64,000 bases of DNA. Origin: Ichthyophthirius multifiliis (lineage: Eukaryota > Ciliophora > Oligohymenophorea > Hymenostomatida). Below the pieces are notes generated by a model. It did no database searches, was not told the origin of the DNA, and saw only the letters and a list, made by a program, of their open reading frames with translations. Location: assembly GCF_000220395.1 (NCBI RefSeq), contig NW_004086000.1, positions 62,001 through 126,000 on the forward strand, written 5' to 3'. The translations under genes and the position numbers were made by a program. Shown one piece after another: positions 24,030 through 36,828 of the stretch; within the stretch, counting starts at the first letter, position 1; every line of letters begins with the position of its first letter.

Positions 24030-24911
24030 CTTTTATGCATATTTATTACTAATTATTAATAGTTACATTCTAGAAAAAGAATCAAAACAGAAAATTTTTA
24101 AGCTGAAGAATCATCTATTTCTTTTAATGTTTATGAGTTCAAAATTAAGGATTATATCTAAGATGTTTAATATTCTTCTTTTACTGAAAAATTATAAAAA
24201 AAATGTTCTGAAATCAATGATATTCTACCACCTTAAGCAATTAAAAAATACCTTACTTATATTAAAAAATATGCAACCCAAAGTAGCATTAATAATATAA
24301 TTTTCCCATATAAATAATAAATATTTCATAATATCTATAAATTTATAAAGATTAAGTATTTAAGCTGCAGAAACTATAAAAGATTTTTATTTAGCCTTAA
24401 GAGAATAATATACTGAAAATTCATAAATTCCAATAACAAATAGACAATTAGAATCTTTAATTAGATTATCTTAGGCTCGTGCAAAAGTTGAATGTAGAGA
24501 TGTAGTTACTAAAGAGGATGCTTTGGTATTAATAAAAAAAATTAATATTATTATAATGTAAATAAATAGGATATTATATAATTAATGTAAGAAAGTTTGT
24601 TTGATTGTCTAGAAGATTTAAATATTAATACTTAAAATTCTATGGGAAGATCTTTTTTGGGAAAAGGAGTTAATTTGAATGATATTTCTTAATTAGGAAT
24701 AAATAAATAAACTAAAATTTTTTAAGAAAGAGTTGAGTAGGAAGCTATTATTAAAGGAAATCATTCTTTTAATTATAATGAATTAATTTAAATAGCAAAG
24801 GGAATGAATATGAATGTCGGAGATTTTAGTCTTTTTATAGATAAACTAAATAATTAGAACTTTTTTATTTTTAAAGGAAATAAGACTTATGAATTATTAA
24901 ATAAAAAATGA
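21983..24911 (+). CDS. MCM8: MCM8 AAA+ helicase
   Basis: MCM8 works with MCM9 in homologous recombination and meiotic repair. Six exons, all phase-consistent: 21983-22078, 22194-23608, 23791-23920, 24063-24282, 24365-24525 and 24570-24911; 787 residues. A C4 zinc-binding segment starts near residue 172 (CLDCKSSF). [20 protein letters not shown] is the MCM8-type lead-in to the ATPase. Walker A is GDPGLGKSQ (about 390-398), Walker B is CIDEFDKM (D454, E455), sensor 1 is [11 protein letters not shown] and the arginine finger R522 is in LSRFDL. GHYNKQKNV after sensor 1 and SEHVMK are as in MCM8, not MCM2-7. A C-terminal winged-helix region follows. The A9 run at 22992-23000 is read through without a frame change. 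Confidence 0.95.
22080..22158. repeat. (AT)n tract in MCM8 intron 1
   Basis: About 39 uninterrupted AT dinucleotides fill most of the 115-nt first intron of MCM8. Such a tract can extrude a hairpin and is prone to length change. Smaller (AT)n tracts occur at about 23978-24024 in MCM8 intron 3, 25010-25054 downstream of the gene and 41367-41396 in the NDC80 intron. Confidence 0.95.
23716..23772. repeat. 10-bp tandem repeat TATATTTATA in MCM8 intron 2
   Basis: Roughly five to six copies of a 10-bp A/T unit near the 3' end of the 182-nt second intron of MCM8. Confidence 0.8.
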
Positions 24912-25003
24912 AAATAATAGTTAATATTAAATAAAAAGTATAAAAATTAATACTAATATTTATATATAAATAATAATACTTATAAATATATATATAAAAA
25001 CAA

Positions 25004-25058
<55 letters not shown>

Positions 25059-25144
25059 TATAATAAACATAATTTTTATTTTCTTTGTTAATTTTGATAT
25101 CATATTTTCTATTATTTTAATTCCTTACTTAGGATTTTTTTACT
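24912..25144. other. Spacer with (AT)n tract
   Basis: Spacer between MCM8 and a small hypothetical gene, containing a (AT)n tract at about 25010-25054. No gene seen. Confidence 0.5.
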
Positions 25145-25583
25145 ATGTTAAATCTGTAAAAGGCTAATTCTATCCAATATTATGTTCTTTGTCTTCAATA
25201 AAAAAGAGAATCAATTATATAAAGATTTTACTTACATATTAAAGAAATACAAGATAATGGATAAAATAGTAGGTTATTTGTTCATAATTATATTTCTAAA
25301 ATAAATCTTAGGCATAGTAAACATAAATTTATTTAAGCGTTTATATTTATTTATAAGAAAAATATTATTATAAAAAATACTTTTTTTTTTTTTCAAAAAT
25401 ACAATAAAAATATTAATTATTAGAGATGGTATAATTTCATCAAAAAAATATAAAAATCGAGTATTAATAATTTTCCATTTTTGTTCTTTAAATAAAAGTA
25501 TTCGGACAATTGAAAACTTAACAAAAATTATATTTTTTGAACTTAATAATGGAAAATAAATTAGAAAATATTAATTTAATTGA
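25145..25583 (+). CDS. Small hypothetical protein, two exons
   Basis: I do not recognise it. Exons 25145-25338 and 25424-25583 join in phase across an 85-nt GT...AG intron and give 117 residues ending in TGA. The first exon has a normal mixed composition (VLCLQQKRESIIQRFYLHIK, HNYISKINLRHSKHKF); the second is basic and hydrophobic. A rival model continues in another frame to about 25940 (NKLENINLIELFYKICAEFI), which may be an overlapping alternative or the true 3' part after a frame break. Function unknown. Confidence 0.4.
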
Positions 25584-26431
25584 ACTTTTTTATAAAATTT
25601 GTGCTGAATTTATTATTTAACCTTTTTTAGTATTAATTTATGAAATTAAATAAAATATATCAAAAAACAAATAAATAATATCTCTGTTATTTACAAATTT
25701 AGGAAATAATGAAAAAGATAAACTTTTATAAACTAATAAGATAGAAATTAAAATAAGAAAACAAAAAATAATACTTTTCTTATATGATATTGTAAATAAA
25801 TTTCTAACTATTTATTTTAATAAAATAAATAATAATTCATTTATCAGAAATAATGATTTATTTATTATTTAAAAAATATAATTATCGCAAAAAAAAGTTT
25901 AAAATAAAAACAAAAATAATACAAATAAAAAATTATAATGAGCACATTATTTAAATACAATAATAAAAGAAATTTTAAGATATTTTAGAAATGCAAACAA
26001 TATAATGAAAAGTATAGAAATGAAAAATAAATATAAAAATCCTGACAGTAATAAACATAATTATTATCTTATTAGTAAAAGACGTATAGATATACTTAAA
26101 ATATAATTTTACTTTAATTTGATAATTATAAAAAATATGTATTGTATAGAAAAAATAATAATAATAACATAATATAAATTTAAAATTTATATAGATTATA
26201 TAATTAATATATTAATATAATATAAAAACATTTTTTCTGTAACTTAATAATTTATAAATCTTTATTATGTGAAAAAAGTTATTAATCTTATAAATACAAA
26301 AATAAAATGAATAAGTTAAATTATAAAATAAAATTAAATTTTTATATATTAATATATATATATATTTATATTTATATTCATATTTATATTTATTGAAATA
26401 TTTAATCTATGTTCAATAACTAATATTTTTT
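25584..26431. other. Spacer, possibly with the 3' part of the preceding gene
   Basis: Up to about 25940 one plus-strand frame is open and protein-like (see the preceding gene). After that the sequence is low-complexity A/T with nothing I can support. Confidence 0.4.
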
Positions 26432-28050
26432 TCAAAATTAACATCCATGTAAAATATTATCTGAATCCACTATAAATATAAAATTCTAATAATTAAAATA
26501 AACAAAATTTAGAATTTTATTACAATTTTAATTATATTCAAAAGCAATTTCATAATTATCATTTACATCAAAAAAGGCAATTAACCCATTTTAAAACAGT
26601 ACTATTAAATATTCTCCATTATAACTATATTAAATACCTATTATTGGGAAGTTATTTTTAAGTTCAAGTTTCATAGTTTTTTTATTTTTTAGATAATAAA
26701 TAGCATTATTACCTGAATAAGCAAAATACTATTACTAATCATTTATTTATTAGAAAGTACACAGTATAATATCATGTTATTATAACAATTTCTAATTTTC
26801 TATATGTTAAAAATCTATTTCTATATTATTAAAAAAAAGAATCTTTTCATTTTCGATTTTTATTTATTAAAGCTTTGGGTTTGTCTATATTTCTTTCAAT
26901 ATTTTTTATTCTAATATATTTAAAAAGATAATTTTTTTAGATTTTTTTAATAAAATAATGAAATTTTTATCATCTCCTTTTATTTTATTTTTTTAAATGA
27001 AATTTATTTCCTCAATTTCATCTTCTTTTTCTTTTATTTGAAATTTTTACAAAATTTTTTCTTTTTTTTCTAAAAAATCAATTTCGATTAAAAAAACTTA
27101 ATTTTTTTCTAATAAAAAGCAGGCTATAAATTTATTTTCATCCAAAAAAAAGCCACAAAAATCCTTAATTTTTCCGTTAAAAAAACTACTAGTAAAAAAA
27201 CTCCTTTTCAACTAAAAAAAATTGTAAGAAAATAAAATAAAATCGCACTAAAAATTTTCGTGTAAAATTAATAAACCTTCTTCATTTTTTAATTCTTAAA
27301 AAAAACTTTTAATTTTCAATATATCTCCATTTTGTATATGACTGAAAATATTCTATAAATTAAGTTCTATAGGTGGAAATTTAATATATAAAAAAGCCTT
27401 TTTAGGTTATTATTATATTTAATTTTTCTCGAAATAATAATTTAGGTTGTTTGTATATATTTATATTTCCCTTTTTTAAGCTCTTATTATTTAAAAATGG
27501 TTTTCTTATTAATTAAAAGCAAATTTTTTGAAGTTTTTTACTTTAAAAATTATATTTTGGAATAAATCTAAATATAAAATAAGCTCCTAAATGCAATTTT
27601 TTAGCTCGTTTTAAGAAACATTTTTTTATTCTATAAATTTTTAAATATAGGGGATTATTTTTTTAGTAAAATCGATTTTTTCTTAGAAATATTAGTATAT
27701 ATTTTCAATTTTTAAATTGATTTTTTATACTTTATTTTCAAACATTTTTATCGTTGGTATTATATATGATTATTATTCTTATTTTATATTAAATAAAGCA
27801 GTAATTTATATTAAATTTATCTAAAAAGGGACATAAAAAGACTTTATTTCTTACTCTGAGTAGTATATTTTCAAAAAATCTATCGAAAAATCATTCTCAA
27901 GGATATCTTTTAGCTAATATATGTATTTTTTTCATTATTAGGATGATTTTAGACACATGAAACACATAAAATTCTAGTTTTACATTAATTTTATTTGCAT
28001 AAACATATATATTATATTTCTTTTTTGTGAGTTAAACATATTTAATTCAT
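26432..28050 (-). CDS. B-box-like zinc finger / WD40-like protein, frame broken at an A7 run
   Basis: The start ATG is at 28050. The N-terminus MNQICLTHKKEIQYICLCKQ followed by CKTRILCVSCVQNHP has the Cys/His spacing of the B-box-like zinc finger common in ciliate TRIM-like proteins. It continues as helical coiled coil (LKDILENDFSIDFLKIYY, KVQKINLKIENIYQYFQEKI). The C-terminal half is beta-rich with WD40-like blades (IGIQYSYNGEYLIVLF, GLIAFFDVND, FIFIVDSDNILHGCQF), ending in TGA at 26434-26432. Such proteins are usually scaffolds, sometimes ubiquitin-related; no RING is present. The frame changes at the coding A7 run (plus strand T7, 27926-27932) and one added A restores it. No intron is needed. 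The number of blades was not counted. Confidence 0.7.
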
Positions 28051-28355
28051 TTATTTTTTAATTTAATATTTAGTGTGTTTTTTTTTTTTTTTTATAATAT
28101 ATTTTTATTATATAAATTTTTAAAGTAAAATTTATTTTTAATAATCAATTAATTAATACATGAACAAATAAAAATTTTACATTTAGCAAAATAATTATAT
28201 AATTTTCAACTTTTTTACATAAAACATATTTTAAATACAAACATCAAATTATTTAAATTATTTATTTAAATTAAATAATATAATTTTACATTATTTATTT
28301 ATATAAATATTATATATTATTATATGTTAATAATTTATTATTTTTAATTTTTAGT

Positions 28356-28610
28356 ATGCCAGAAGTATTATCTTTACAGCATATTTAGGCATTTTAAATT
28401 ATTTGTATTTCTTATACTGTCTAAAAAGCCAAAAAATTTAAAGAGACCTAGAAAGTATGGGACTATAAACAAATTTTCTTAAAGGTTGATATAATTAAAA
28501 TTATAAACAATAATAAATTAATATTCAAAATAATTAAGAATAATATGAATATTCTTAAAAATTATAATAAATAGATAGATAAATTATATTATTAGAAAAA
28601 TATAAATTGA
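28356..28610 (+). CDS. Small hypothetical protein
   Basis: An 84-residue open frame starting MPEVLSLQHIQAF, then lysine-rich (VQKAKKFKETQKVWDYKQI), ending in TGA. The T-rich sequence followed by AG just before the ATG looks like a splice acceptor, so this may be an internal or last exon. No family recognised and no membrane segment. Confidence 0.35.
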
Positions 28611-28648
28611 TTTTAATATGAATAAAGAACATTGTATATATTAAAAGA

Positions 28649-28690
28649 AAATATAAAATATAAAATATAAAATATAAAATATAAAAATAT
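28649..28690. repeat. 7-bp tandem repeat (ATAAAAT)n
   Basis: About five to six copies of a 7-bp A/T unit downstream of the small hypothetical gene. Confidence 0.7.
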
Positions 28691-28869
28691 ATTTATATAT
28701 TTATAAATATATTTTTATTTATTATATTATATATATTTATATCTTAATTTATAATAATTAAATTAGTATTATATAAATATAAATTAAAAATGATATTTAA
28801 AAATATATATGGGTATAAATAAATTAAAAATGTTATTTTTATATTGAATTACAATAATTTTTGATGAGA

Positions 28870-29419
28870 ATTATTTTTATTTTTTTTTATTTTTTTCGCT
28901 TTTCGAATAATATCCTACATGTAAAAATAATTAAATCTGAATGCAGTCTTCTTTAATTTAATTATTATAAAATACTTAAAAAAAATCTTCAATAAAGAAA
29001 TAAAATAAACAAATAAAATTTTCATCTACATATTAAATGAAGTTATTAAAGGAAAATTTTAAAAATATGCCTATGTAATTTAATAATTATATTTTTTGTT
29101 TTAATATAAAAATATTAATTTTTTTTTTAGATAAGTTATATATTATGTTTCACTAATATCTAAAAAAATTATCTTTAATGTTAAATTAATTTTTTTTTTT
29201 AAAAAAATTATTTATTTATTTATTTAAAAAATAAATTATTTTTTAATTAATTAATTATGTGTTTATTTAAAATTATAAAAATATTTGCATTTTAAAAATA
29301 TATATAATTAATATTTAAATACATCATTAAGTACTTCTTCATCAGAATCTGATTAATATAGTACAAAATATTGATATATTATTACCTTCTTATTTAAATA
29401 AAATATTCATATTCTTCAT
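28870..29419 (-). CDS. Hypothetical protein, several exons
   Basis: The start ATG at 29419-29417 gives MKNMNILFKQE. A 38-nt intron (GTAATAA to ATCAG) leads to DSDEEVLNDVFKYQ, an acidic segment. Further likely exons read ISETQYIT, DENFICLFYFFIEDFFQ and KTAFRFNYFYMQDIIRKAKK. The basic end continues past 28900 without a clear stop, so the 3' limit is a guess. Its start lies only 16 bp from an opposite-strand ATG at 29436. Function unknown. Confidence 0.4.
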
Positions 29420-29435
29420 GATATATTTCTTTTAT

Positions 29436-29583
29436 ATGAAGAAGAATGATGAAAATATTTTTAAAAAAACCAAAATTAGATAAGGCTTTAAATTTTTATT
29501 AAAAAATAAGACAATAATAATTAGAATTAATCAATAATTAATTCAAATAAGTATAATTCATTCAAAAAAAAGACAAAAAATGA
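29436..29583 (+). CDS. Very small hypothetical protein
   Basis: MKKNDENIFKK in one frame and PKLDKALNFYQKIRQQQLEL then INNQFKQVQFIQKKDKK in the next look like one coiled-coil protein, broken at an A7 run near 29457. Here one base fewer restores the frame, unlike the other A-run breaks. An in-frame ATG ATG just before the run offers a shorter 45-residue model without a break. Function unknown. Confidence 0.3.
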
Positions 29584-30771
29584 AGAATAAATTTTTTAAG
29601 AAATAATAAAATATAAATGAAGCATGAAATAAACAAATCATTGATTTAAATTAAAAAATTTAATATAATAAACTTGTAAAATAATAAAAAAAAACCGAAT
29701 AAAATAGAATTAAATAACCTGTATTATAATAAAAAAATAAAAATAAAATTTAAGATGTATATATTGAAAATTTTTCTTGAATTTTATTTAAAATTTTTTT
29801 TTTTTTTTTTTTTAATAATAATATTTCTTTTATTTTTAAAGAAACAACTTTTTTATTAAAAAAGAAGAAGTTTATTTTATATTTTTTTAGAATTTTTTAT
29901 AAATTTTTCTTTTCTTTATTAAATTTTTGTTATAGCATTTTTAATAATGGGAGATTAATCTAAATTAAATGCTTTCTTTTTTTTATTTAATTTGATTCAT
30001 AAATTAATTAAATTAATATAATTATTTATTTTCTTAACATTATGGGCAATTATTCTAAATATTATATTTTACTATTAATTGTATTATAAGAACTTAAAAT
30101 AAATCCAAAATAAAGGGTAAGGGAAGATAAAATTTACTTTTAAAAAAATATTTAATTTGTAGAATTTCAAGTTATAAATCATAAATAAGTTTGAAAATAA
30201 CTAATAACACTTATAGGTTTATATAATAAAAAAAAAATTTCTTTTTTAATAAAAAACATAAAATTCTGATCTTATTTTTAACTTTTTAACCATTTTTGGT
30301 TTTATTTTGGATAAATATTAAATTTTCACCAATTTAATTATTTTTTATACATTTTTTATTTTTTAACTAGCTTTTATTTATTTAAAAAAGTAAAATTTTT
30401 TTTGGAAAAACTATTTATTTAATATTTATTAAATCCAAAAAATACGCATTCATTTAGTTTTATCAAATATATTTAATTAAATAAACGAAAATAAATAAAG
30501 AATATAGACAAAAATTATTAAATTCTAATTAATTTGTATACAATAAGTTAAATTTATAAGATATTATAAAATTTATAGGATATTTAAAAAAAAAACTAAA
30601 TTAAATATGCAAAAAATTGTGATATTTTATAGTTGCGAATAAGAAGTAATTTTATTGAAATATTTTTTGATTTTAGTGTATTTTCATTTGTATTTATAGA
30701 AGTGGTTTATAAGTTTTTCTATTTTTCAAAAGTTTTTTTATTTGAATATTTAAATAATAAAAATTTGTTTA

Positions 30772-30822
<51 letters not shown>

Positions 30823-31020
30823 GTAATTTAAATTCCTTTTTTACTTCAAAAACTATATATATCAAAGTTTTATATAATTTACAATATTTTTTTCACAGAT
30901 ATAATAATATTAACTCTTATTTCAATAATTTAAAATGAATTATTATAAAGAATATATTTTTTTTTATATTATCTAAATTTATATCATAATTTTTCACTCA
31001 AAATATAATCTTTTATAAAT
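29584..31020. other. Low-complexity region without a supported gene
   Basis: A plus-strand frame from the ATG at 29953 has no TGA for more than 1 kb and starts with a hydrophobic segment (LIKLIQLFIFLTLWAIILNI). The composition is almost only Ile, Leu, Phe, Asn, Lys, Gln and Tyr. The sequence is so poor in G that this can happen by chance. It also contains the (AAT)n tract at 30779-30816. Confidence 0.4.
30779..30816. repeat. (AAT)n trinucleotide repeat
   Basis: About 12-13 copies of a trinucleotide that would encode poly-Asn in one plus frame and poly-Ile in another. No surrounding gene is certain. Confidence 0.85.
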
Positions 31021-34000
31021 TCATTAATATTTTTATTTTCTTAAATTTCTTTTTATGGTATAATTAATAGTGTAGATTTCAAAATCTAAACCTATATTTT
31101 ATTTATATTATATTAAATTATGTTTATTTTTCACCTCTTTATTTATTTCTTCAATTAAAGGAATTTCAAACAAAATAAAACTAAAAATTAAAACAACAAT
31201 AAATACAGATAAAAATATATTTCTATCAATTTTAAAGTTATTTAAAAGTTAATTTAAGTATTCTAAAAGACATTCTTATAAATATTTATATGTAATTTAT
31301 ATATAGTATGTAGTTAAAGTAACTTTTTTTATTTAATAAATTGATTAAAATTATAAATAGTTTTAATATTATAATTACTTTATTCATAAAAATCAGGTAT
31401 TTTTAATAAATTAAGAATATTATTTTTTGTAATATTTTAAGAATATTAAACAAAATTAAAGTTTTAGTTTTTAAATTTATTAAAATCAAAAGTCTTTTAT
31501 TTATTAGCGAGAGTCCATTCATATCTATCATAATTATAACTAAATAACTAATACATTCTCATAAAAACTATTGACATACCCTTTTTTAGTTAATATAAAA
31601 ACAATATATCCATTTTTTAATATATATAAAATATACATATGTTAATTATTTATCAAATAATGACTCACATTAATTTTAACCAACATTTTTCAATTAAACA
31701 ATAATATTACAAGCATTATCAAACATCAAATTTGAATATTATTCATTATATTAATCAGAAAGAACATTTGTATTTAGTGCATGATTCTTTTTTTGTTTTT
31801 TTGAATTTTATAAAAAAGTATATTTTTGTTAATACTGTTTAAATTTATTAATCTATTTAAAATATTTCATCAAATATATACTTGGCTGTTTTATAATTTT
31901 CTTTCTTATTAATAATAGGAATATCTTCCTCTGTAAAAATAATTCTTTAAACATTTAAAGAAAACATATAAAATCCTCTTGCAGCAGCTGTATAATTAAA
32001 TTCAGATTACAAAGATATAATTTTATGAAGAGAATTTTAAACTAAAATATCGTTAATGAAAAAATAAATTTCTATAAGCAAAGATATGAATATCATTTTT
32101 ATAAAATATATAAAAAACTTGTTTTAATTATTTTAAAATTTCTTAATTTTTTTAAATTATAATGATTCTTACAAATCATCTTCATTGCAAAATTATTCAT
32201 CTTCAGAAGAAAAATGATCTTTTGATATATAAATATATATTAATATATGTTTATTAATTAAATAATATATATTTATACTTATTTCATTATCTATATTTAT
32301 AGAATTTAAATATAAATCACATTTATTTGATAATATTTTTTTATATTTTTCATGTATATAAAGGAAATTTTATAATATTAGTTATTTTACATTTTATATT
32401 TTCTAGAAATATATTGATATAACAATAGAAAAAAAAAACATTCCACAAAAAGATATAATAATAAAATTAAAAGACGTATTTAAAATTTAAATTTCTGAAT
32501 TTTATATAATATAGTTTTAAAATTATATTTCTTCATACATTTTAACAAAATAATCATTTAAAACATTAAATACAACAAATTTTTCATCAATATAAAATCC
32601 TAATTTATTTTATTCTAAAATTTTATGTGCTTTTTATAATATTAATTATAAAGCAATGTTTAATTTAAATTCTTTTACATCAGTTTTACTATAAAATACT
32701 TTAACTGAAATTTAATTTTAAATTTAAATCTATTCTATTAAAGAATTTACATTAGAAAAATTTTTTATATTTTCTTCTAACTTTAATTATAGGGCTTATA
32801 AGTCACTTTATTCTGTTATATTTCCACTTTAGTCAGGATATTAAGCAATTCTAATATTTTATTATTATAATTTTAATTCATTTATGTAAAAAGTAATTGC
32901 GTTTATATAATATATACGGTCATATTATAAAGAAAGCTCTAAAAAAGCCTATTATTGTTATTTTGCATTTATTACTTTTAAATAATAGTCCAATAAAGTT
33001 AAAATTATGATGAAAATTAGGTTTAAAAATGCAAAAAACATAACTAAATTTACTACTGGAGATTTTCTTTTTTTCTATATATATTCTTATAAAGCTTTAC
33101 CAGCATTAATTTCTTTAAATTATATTGATGAATTTATATTTTATTTTTATTTTAATTCTTTATATTTATTTGATTTATTTTCTTATTTTTGATCTTCCTC
33201 ATTTTTTTCTCCATCTGAATCTTCTTCATTTTTGAATTTATCGATATCGAAAATTTCGTTATTAAATAATTTTAATGTCCTTATTCTTATATTAAAAGTA
33301 TGTATATAAATATATATTTTATTTTTTTATAAAAAACCCTTTAGAATAATCTTATCTTTTTACTAATTCGTTTTCTTAATAGTTTTATTATTATATTTTA
33401 GTATTATTATTATCTGATTTAGATTTTATTTTAGTTTAATTAGAAGTTAAAATATTAAAAGAATTTAAAACTTCTTCTTTTCTATATGATTTACCAAGAT
33501 TTGATTAAGTGAATCTAAGTATTTTTCGTCTTTTATGAAATTTCCGGTATATGTAAATTCTTCTGTTTCTTCTTAAAAATATAGTTTAAACTAAAAGCTT
33601 TCTTTTTATTGTAATTTACCAAATGTATTAGATATTAAACTACTCTTAACTTATTATTATGTTTAAGGCATTTTTAACTAAAATTTTAAAAAAAAACCTT
33701 AAAGTGTATGATTTTAATATTAGAAATTTATTTCGTATAATTTTACTATCATTTTTTATTGTTAACCGCAAAAACATACTTAATTTTCTATTATTTTAGG
33801 GAAATAATAAATAACTTTTTTTCCTTGTTTATTTAAATATAAGGATTTATTTGTTAAAATATCTTCAAACATATTTGTTATTGAAATATTGAATTTTTTT
33901 ATTAAATCAAGATTTATTCCTAATAAATTTAAGCATTCTAATATCATATTTTTAATATATAGAGATATAAATAAATTTATAAATGTATATATAAAAATAT

Positions 34001-36689
34001 ATAAATATATATATATATATAATAAAAATAAATTTATATATTTAATTATAATTTTTACATACTGAAATTTCAATTATAATTCCTTTTTAATTTATTATTA
34101 TATAAGCTTATGTATTAATTTATTTTTCTATTTTTATAATTCCTATCATATCAAAAGATCCTTTTAAATTTTAAACTGGTGAATTTAATATAACTTATAA
34201 TGGAAAAATATACTATTATGAATTTAATCCGAAAAATTAAATATTTTTCTATTTTACTGATTTTAAACATTCTATTTATTTATAAAATTTGTTTAAATAT
34301 TCTTTTAAAACATTTTAATGGAAATATTATAAGAATTAAGGCTATAGAATATTTATATTTTTAGAAATTAATTCACTTTTTAAATATAAAAAAATAGTAG
34401 AACATGCTTAATTTATATTAATTATTTAACCAACTTTATTCTAAAAAAATAATTATGTAAATAAATAAATATATTAATATTATATATATATAAAATGTAT
34501 ATAAATTTATTTTTATACATATAATTTTTATATATATATTTTATTTTTATATATATTAATTTTAAAATATATAAAATTATACAAAATAATAATATAAAAA
34601 AGTATTTTATTTTTTTTATTTTATAATTATATTTAAATCTTTTATTTATTTTACTTCATCTAAATTAATAAGAATAATTCCATGTTATATTCCATTCAAA
34701 TTTTATGTATTTTTTATAAATTATAATTTTAATTCTTATTTTTCTTTTTGTTTTTCTTCTATTTTTTATATTTTGTCTAACATTATATTTCCTAAATTTT
34801 TATCATTTAAGATTTCAATTTAATACTTTGAATAAATTTATAATGTTAATAATGCATTTTACCACCTCTTATTATTATACTTTTAGCCATTTTATCAATT
34901 TTATTTTTAAAAGTAAATAAAAGTAAACAGCTTTAATGTATTTTTTAAAAATCATTTTTTTCATCTTATAGACTATTCCAAAACTCAATTTAATGCATAA
35001 CTGCTTAATAAATGATTGATTTTAAATATTTAATCTATATTTCATCATTTTATATATCATTTAAACCCATTTCTTAAGAATTTTATTATCTAATTTCTAT
35101 ATTTTAAAATTCTTACATTTCTTTTTCAATATTATTTTTAATTTAGAAAACTGTAAATCTCTAATCAATATCACATTTAATATTAACTGCTTTTGAAATA
35201 ACATTTAATGCTCTATTATTATTTTTCATAATTTTAAGTAAATAAATTGCAAAATGGACATAAACAGAAACATCTTAAGGAAAATTCTCAATTCCTTATT
35301 CATATAATTTACATATCATTTATCTACAATATAAATATTTATTTAAATTTTTATTTTTATTTTTTTCATGAGAATTAAGTTTTTTTAAAGGACAATCTTA
35401 ACTCAAACAAACCATATTATGAAATTAAATATACCCATCTAAAAATAATCCAGGCTTATTTTTTTTCAAATCATTTTGAATCAAATTTTAAACCAAAATA
35501 CTATGGTCTATTATTTCTTGAGCACTTTTGAATTGGTTTATGTTTATTTCGAATGAAGCATCGAATTTTATCCTTTGATAATTCTTCATTGCTATTATTA
35601 TAAAGAAAAAAGGCAAACCAATAAACCACAAATAAATAAGACCTGAAAAAATATTATGTTCAGTAAAATAAGCCATGAATAATACTATAGCACTCCAAAC
35701 ATTTACGGAAGATAGAAAAGTCCAAAACTTTAGCCCATTAATATTATAAAAAGGCTATTAAGTGTAAATATAAAAATAAATAAATAATGAACCAATAAAA
35801 TAAATAAAAATAAGTATTATTTTCTCATCTATAAACTTAAAAAAAAATACTAGAAATGTTTCATATATATTAATTAGTAAAAAATCTCTGTTGTTTATTT
35901 TAGAAGTTAGTTTTTAATCATTATAAGAGCCATCAAAATAAAAAAAACTAAAAACTAAAACAAAACAAATTAAAATTAAAGTAAATAAAATTCCACATAT
36001 AAAATAAAAAATATGAATGCCCTATTTTTAAAAGTACATATATAAAAATATATATATGATAATATAAATAAATTTATATATATTTATATATTTATATATT
36101 TATTTTATATATATATAATATTTTTATATATGTTTATACATCATAACATGTAATTTTATATTAATATTATAAATTTTAAGCATCTTGCTATTAAACACAA
36201 TTTATCATTGTTAAAAAAACATCTAAAAAAGGCATATAAAGTATATGTATAATTATTTATGTCAAATAAAAATTTAATTTAGTTATTAATTTTTTGGATT
36301 TTTCTTATTTTTGTATACTTTTAATTTATTTAAAAAAGCATAAAATTTATATAATGATTAAAATAATTCCTACAAAAAACATTATTTATAATAGTTATAT
36401 CTTATATAAATCAATTTTTTGTAATGTAAATAAACCTGTATATCCAAAAATATTAGATATATGTACAGATAATTCGTTATTTTTCCATACTTGAATAAAC
36501 TTAAAATGAAAAGCAAAGTAATATATCTATATGTATTGTATTATGGATAAAATTATTTTCAAAAATATGGATTGATTTTCTATTGCTAAAAGATTATTTA
36601 AATACTAAAAAATATATTAATTTTTTTTATTCTTGATCCGTCAACATTTTTTCTTCTGAAATTATTAAATTTGATTCTTCTAATTCCAT
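31021..36689 (-). CDS. Multi-pass membrane protein with TmcB-type TPR and PAS domains
   Basis: A member of the large ciliate TmcB-like transmembrane family. The start ATG at 36689-36687 gives MELEESNLIISEEKM. Order of parts: many N-terminal membrane helices (MFFVGIILIIIQIL, the signature MPFLDVFLTMINC then GIHIFYFICGILFTLILICF, GLIYLWFIGLPFFFIIIAM); a TmcB-type helical-repeat domain (HNMVCLSQDCPLKK, QMICKLYEQGIENFPQDVSV with HFAIYLLKIMKNNRALNV); a PAS-like domain (VGQIININQACSTIFLYLK, ISKNINILQPQFLQYFHQ); and a C-terminal helix (IFLSVFIVVLIFSFILFEIP) before TGA at 31023-31021. Several A/T-rich introns interrupt it; one at about 36015-36140 is clear. Near 36515 the frame changes by one base between SFQVYSS and VWKNNELSVH. 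Ligand and output are unknown; a sensory or scaffold role is inference. Exon borders below 34.5 kb are unresolved. Confidence 0.75.
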
Positions 36690-36828
36690 TTTTTTATTAA
36701 AATTTTTATTTTATTTTTATATAATTTAAAAAAATTATTTTAAATAAATATTTTTTTTTTAAAAAAAGAATATTTTATTTTCTTTAACAAGTTTTTTTTA
36801 ATAATTTTTTTGTTTTAATCATATATCA

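Noticed and set aside
31055-31098. tRNA-like stretch with a perfect inverted repeat (TAGATTT/AAATCTA)
   Set aside because: The possible anticodon loop has six bases, there is no T-arm, and the minus strand reads as the C-terminus of the TmcB/PAS protein (GLDFEIYTINYTIKRNL).
35488-35676. A separate 62-residue membrane protein on the minus strand
   Set aside because: It is in the true frame, but is only the part of the TmcB/PAS protein that lies between two glutamine TAA codons.
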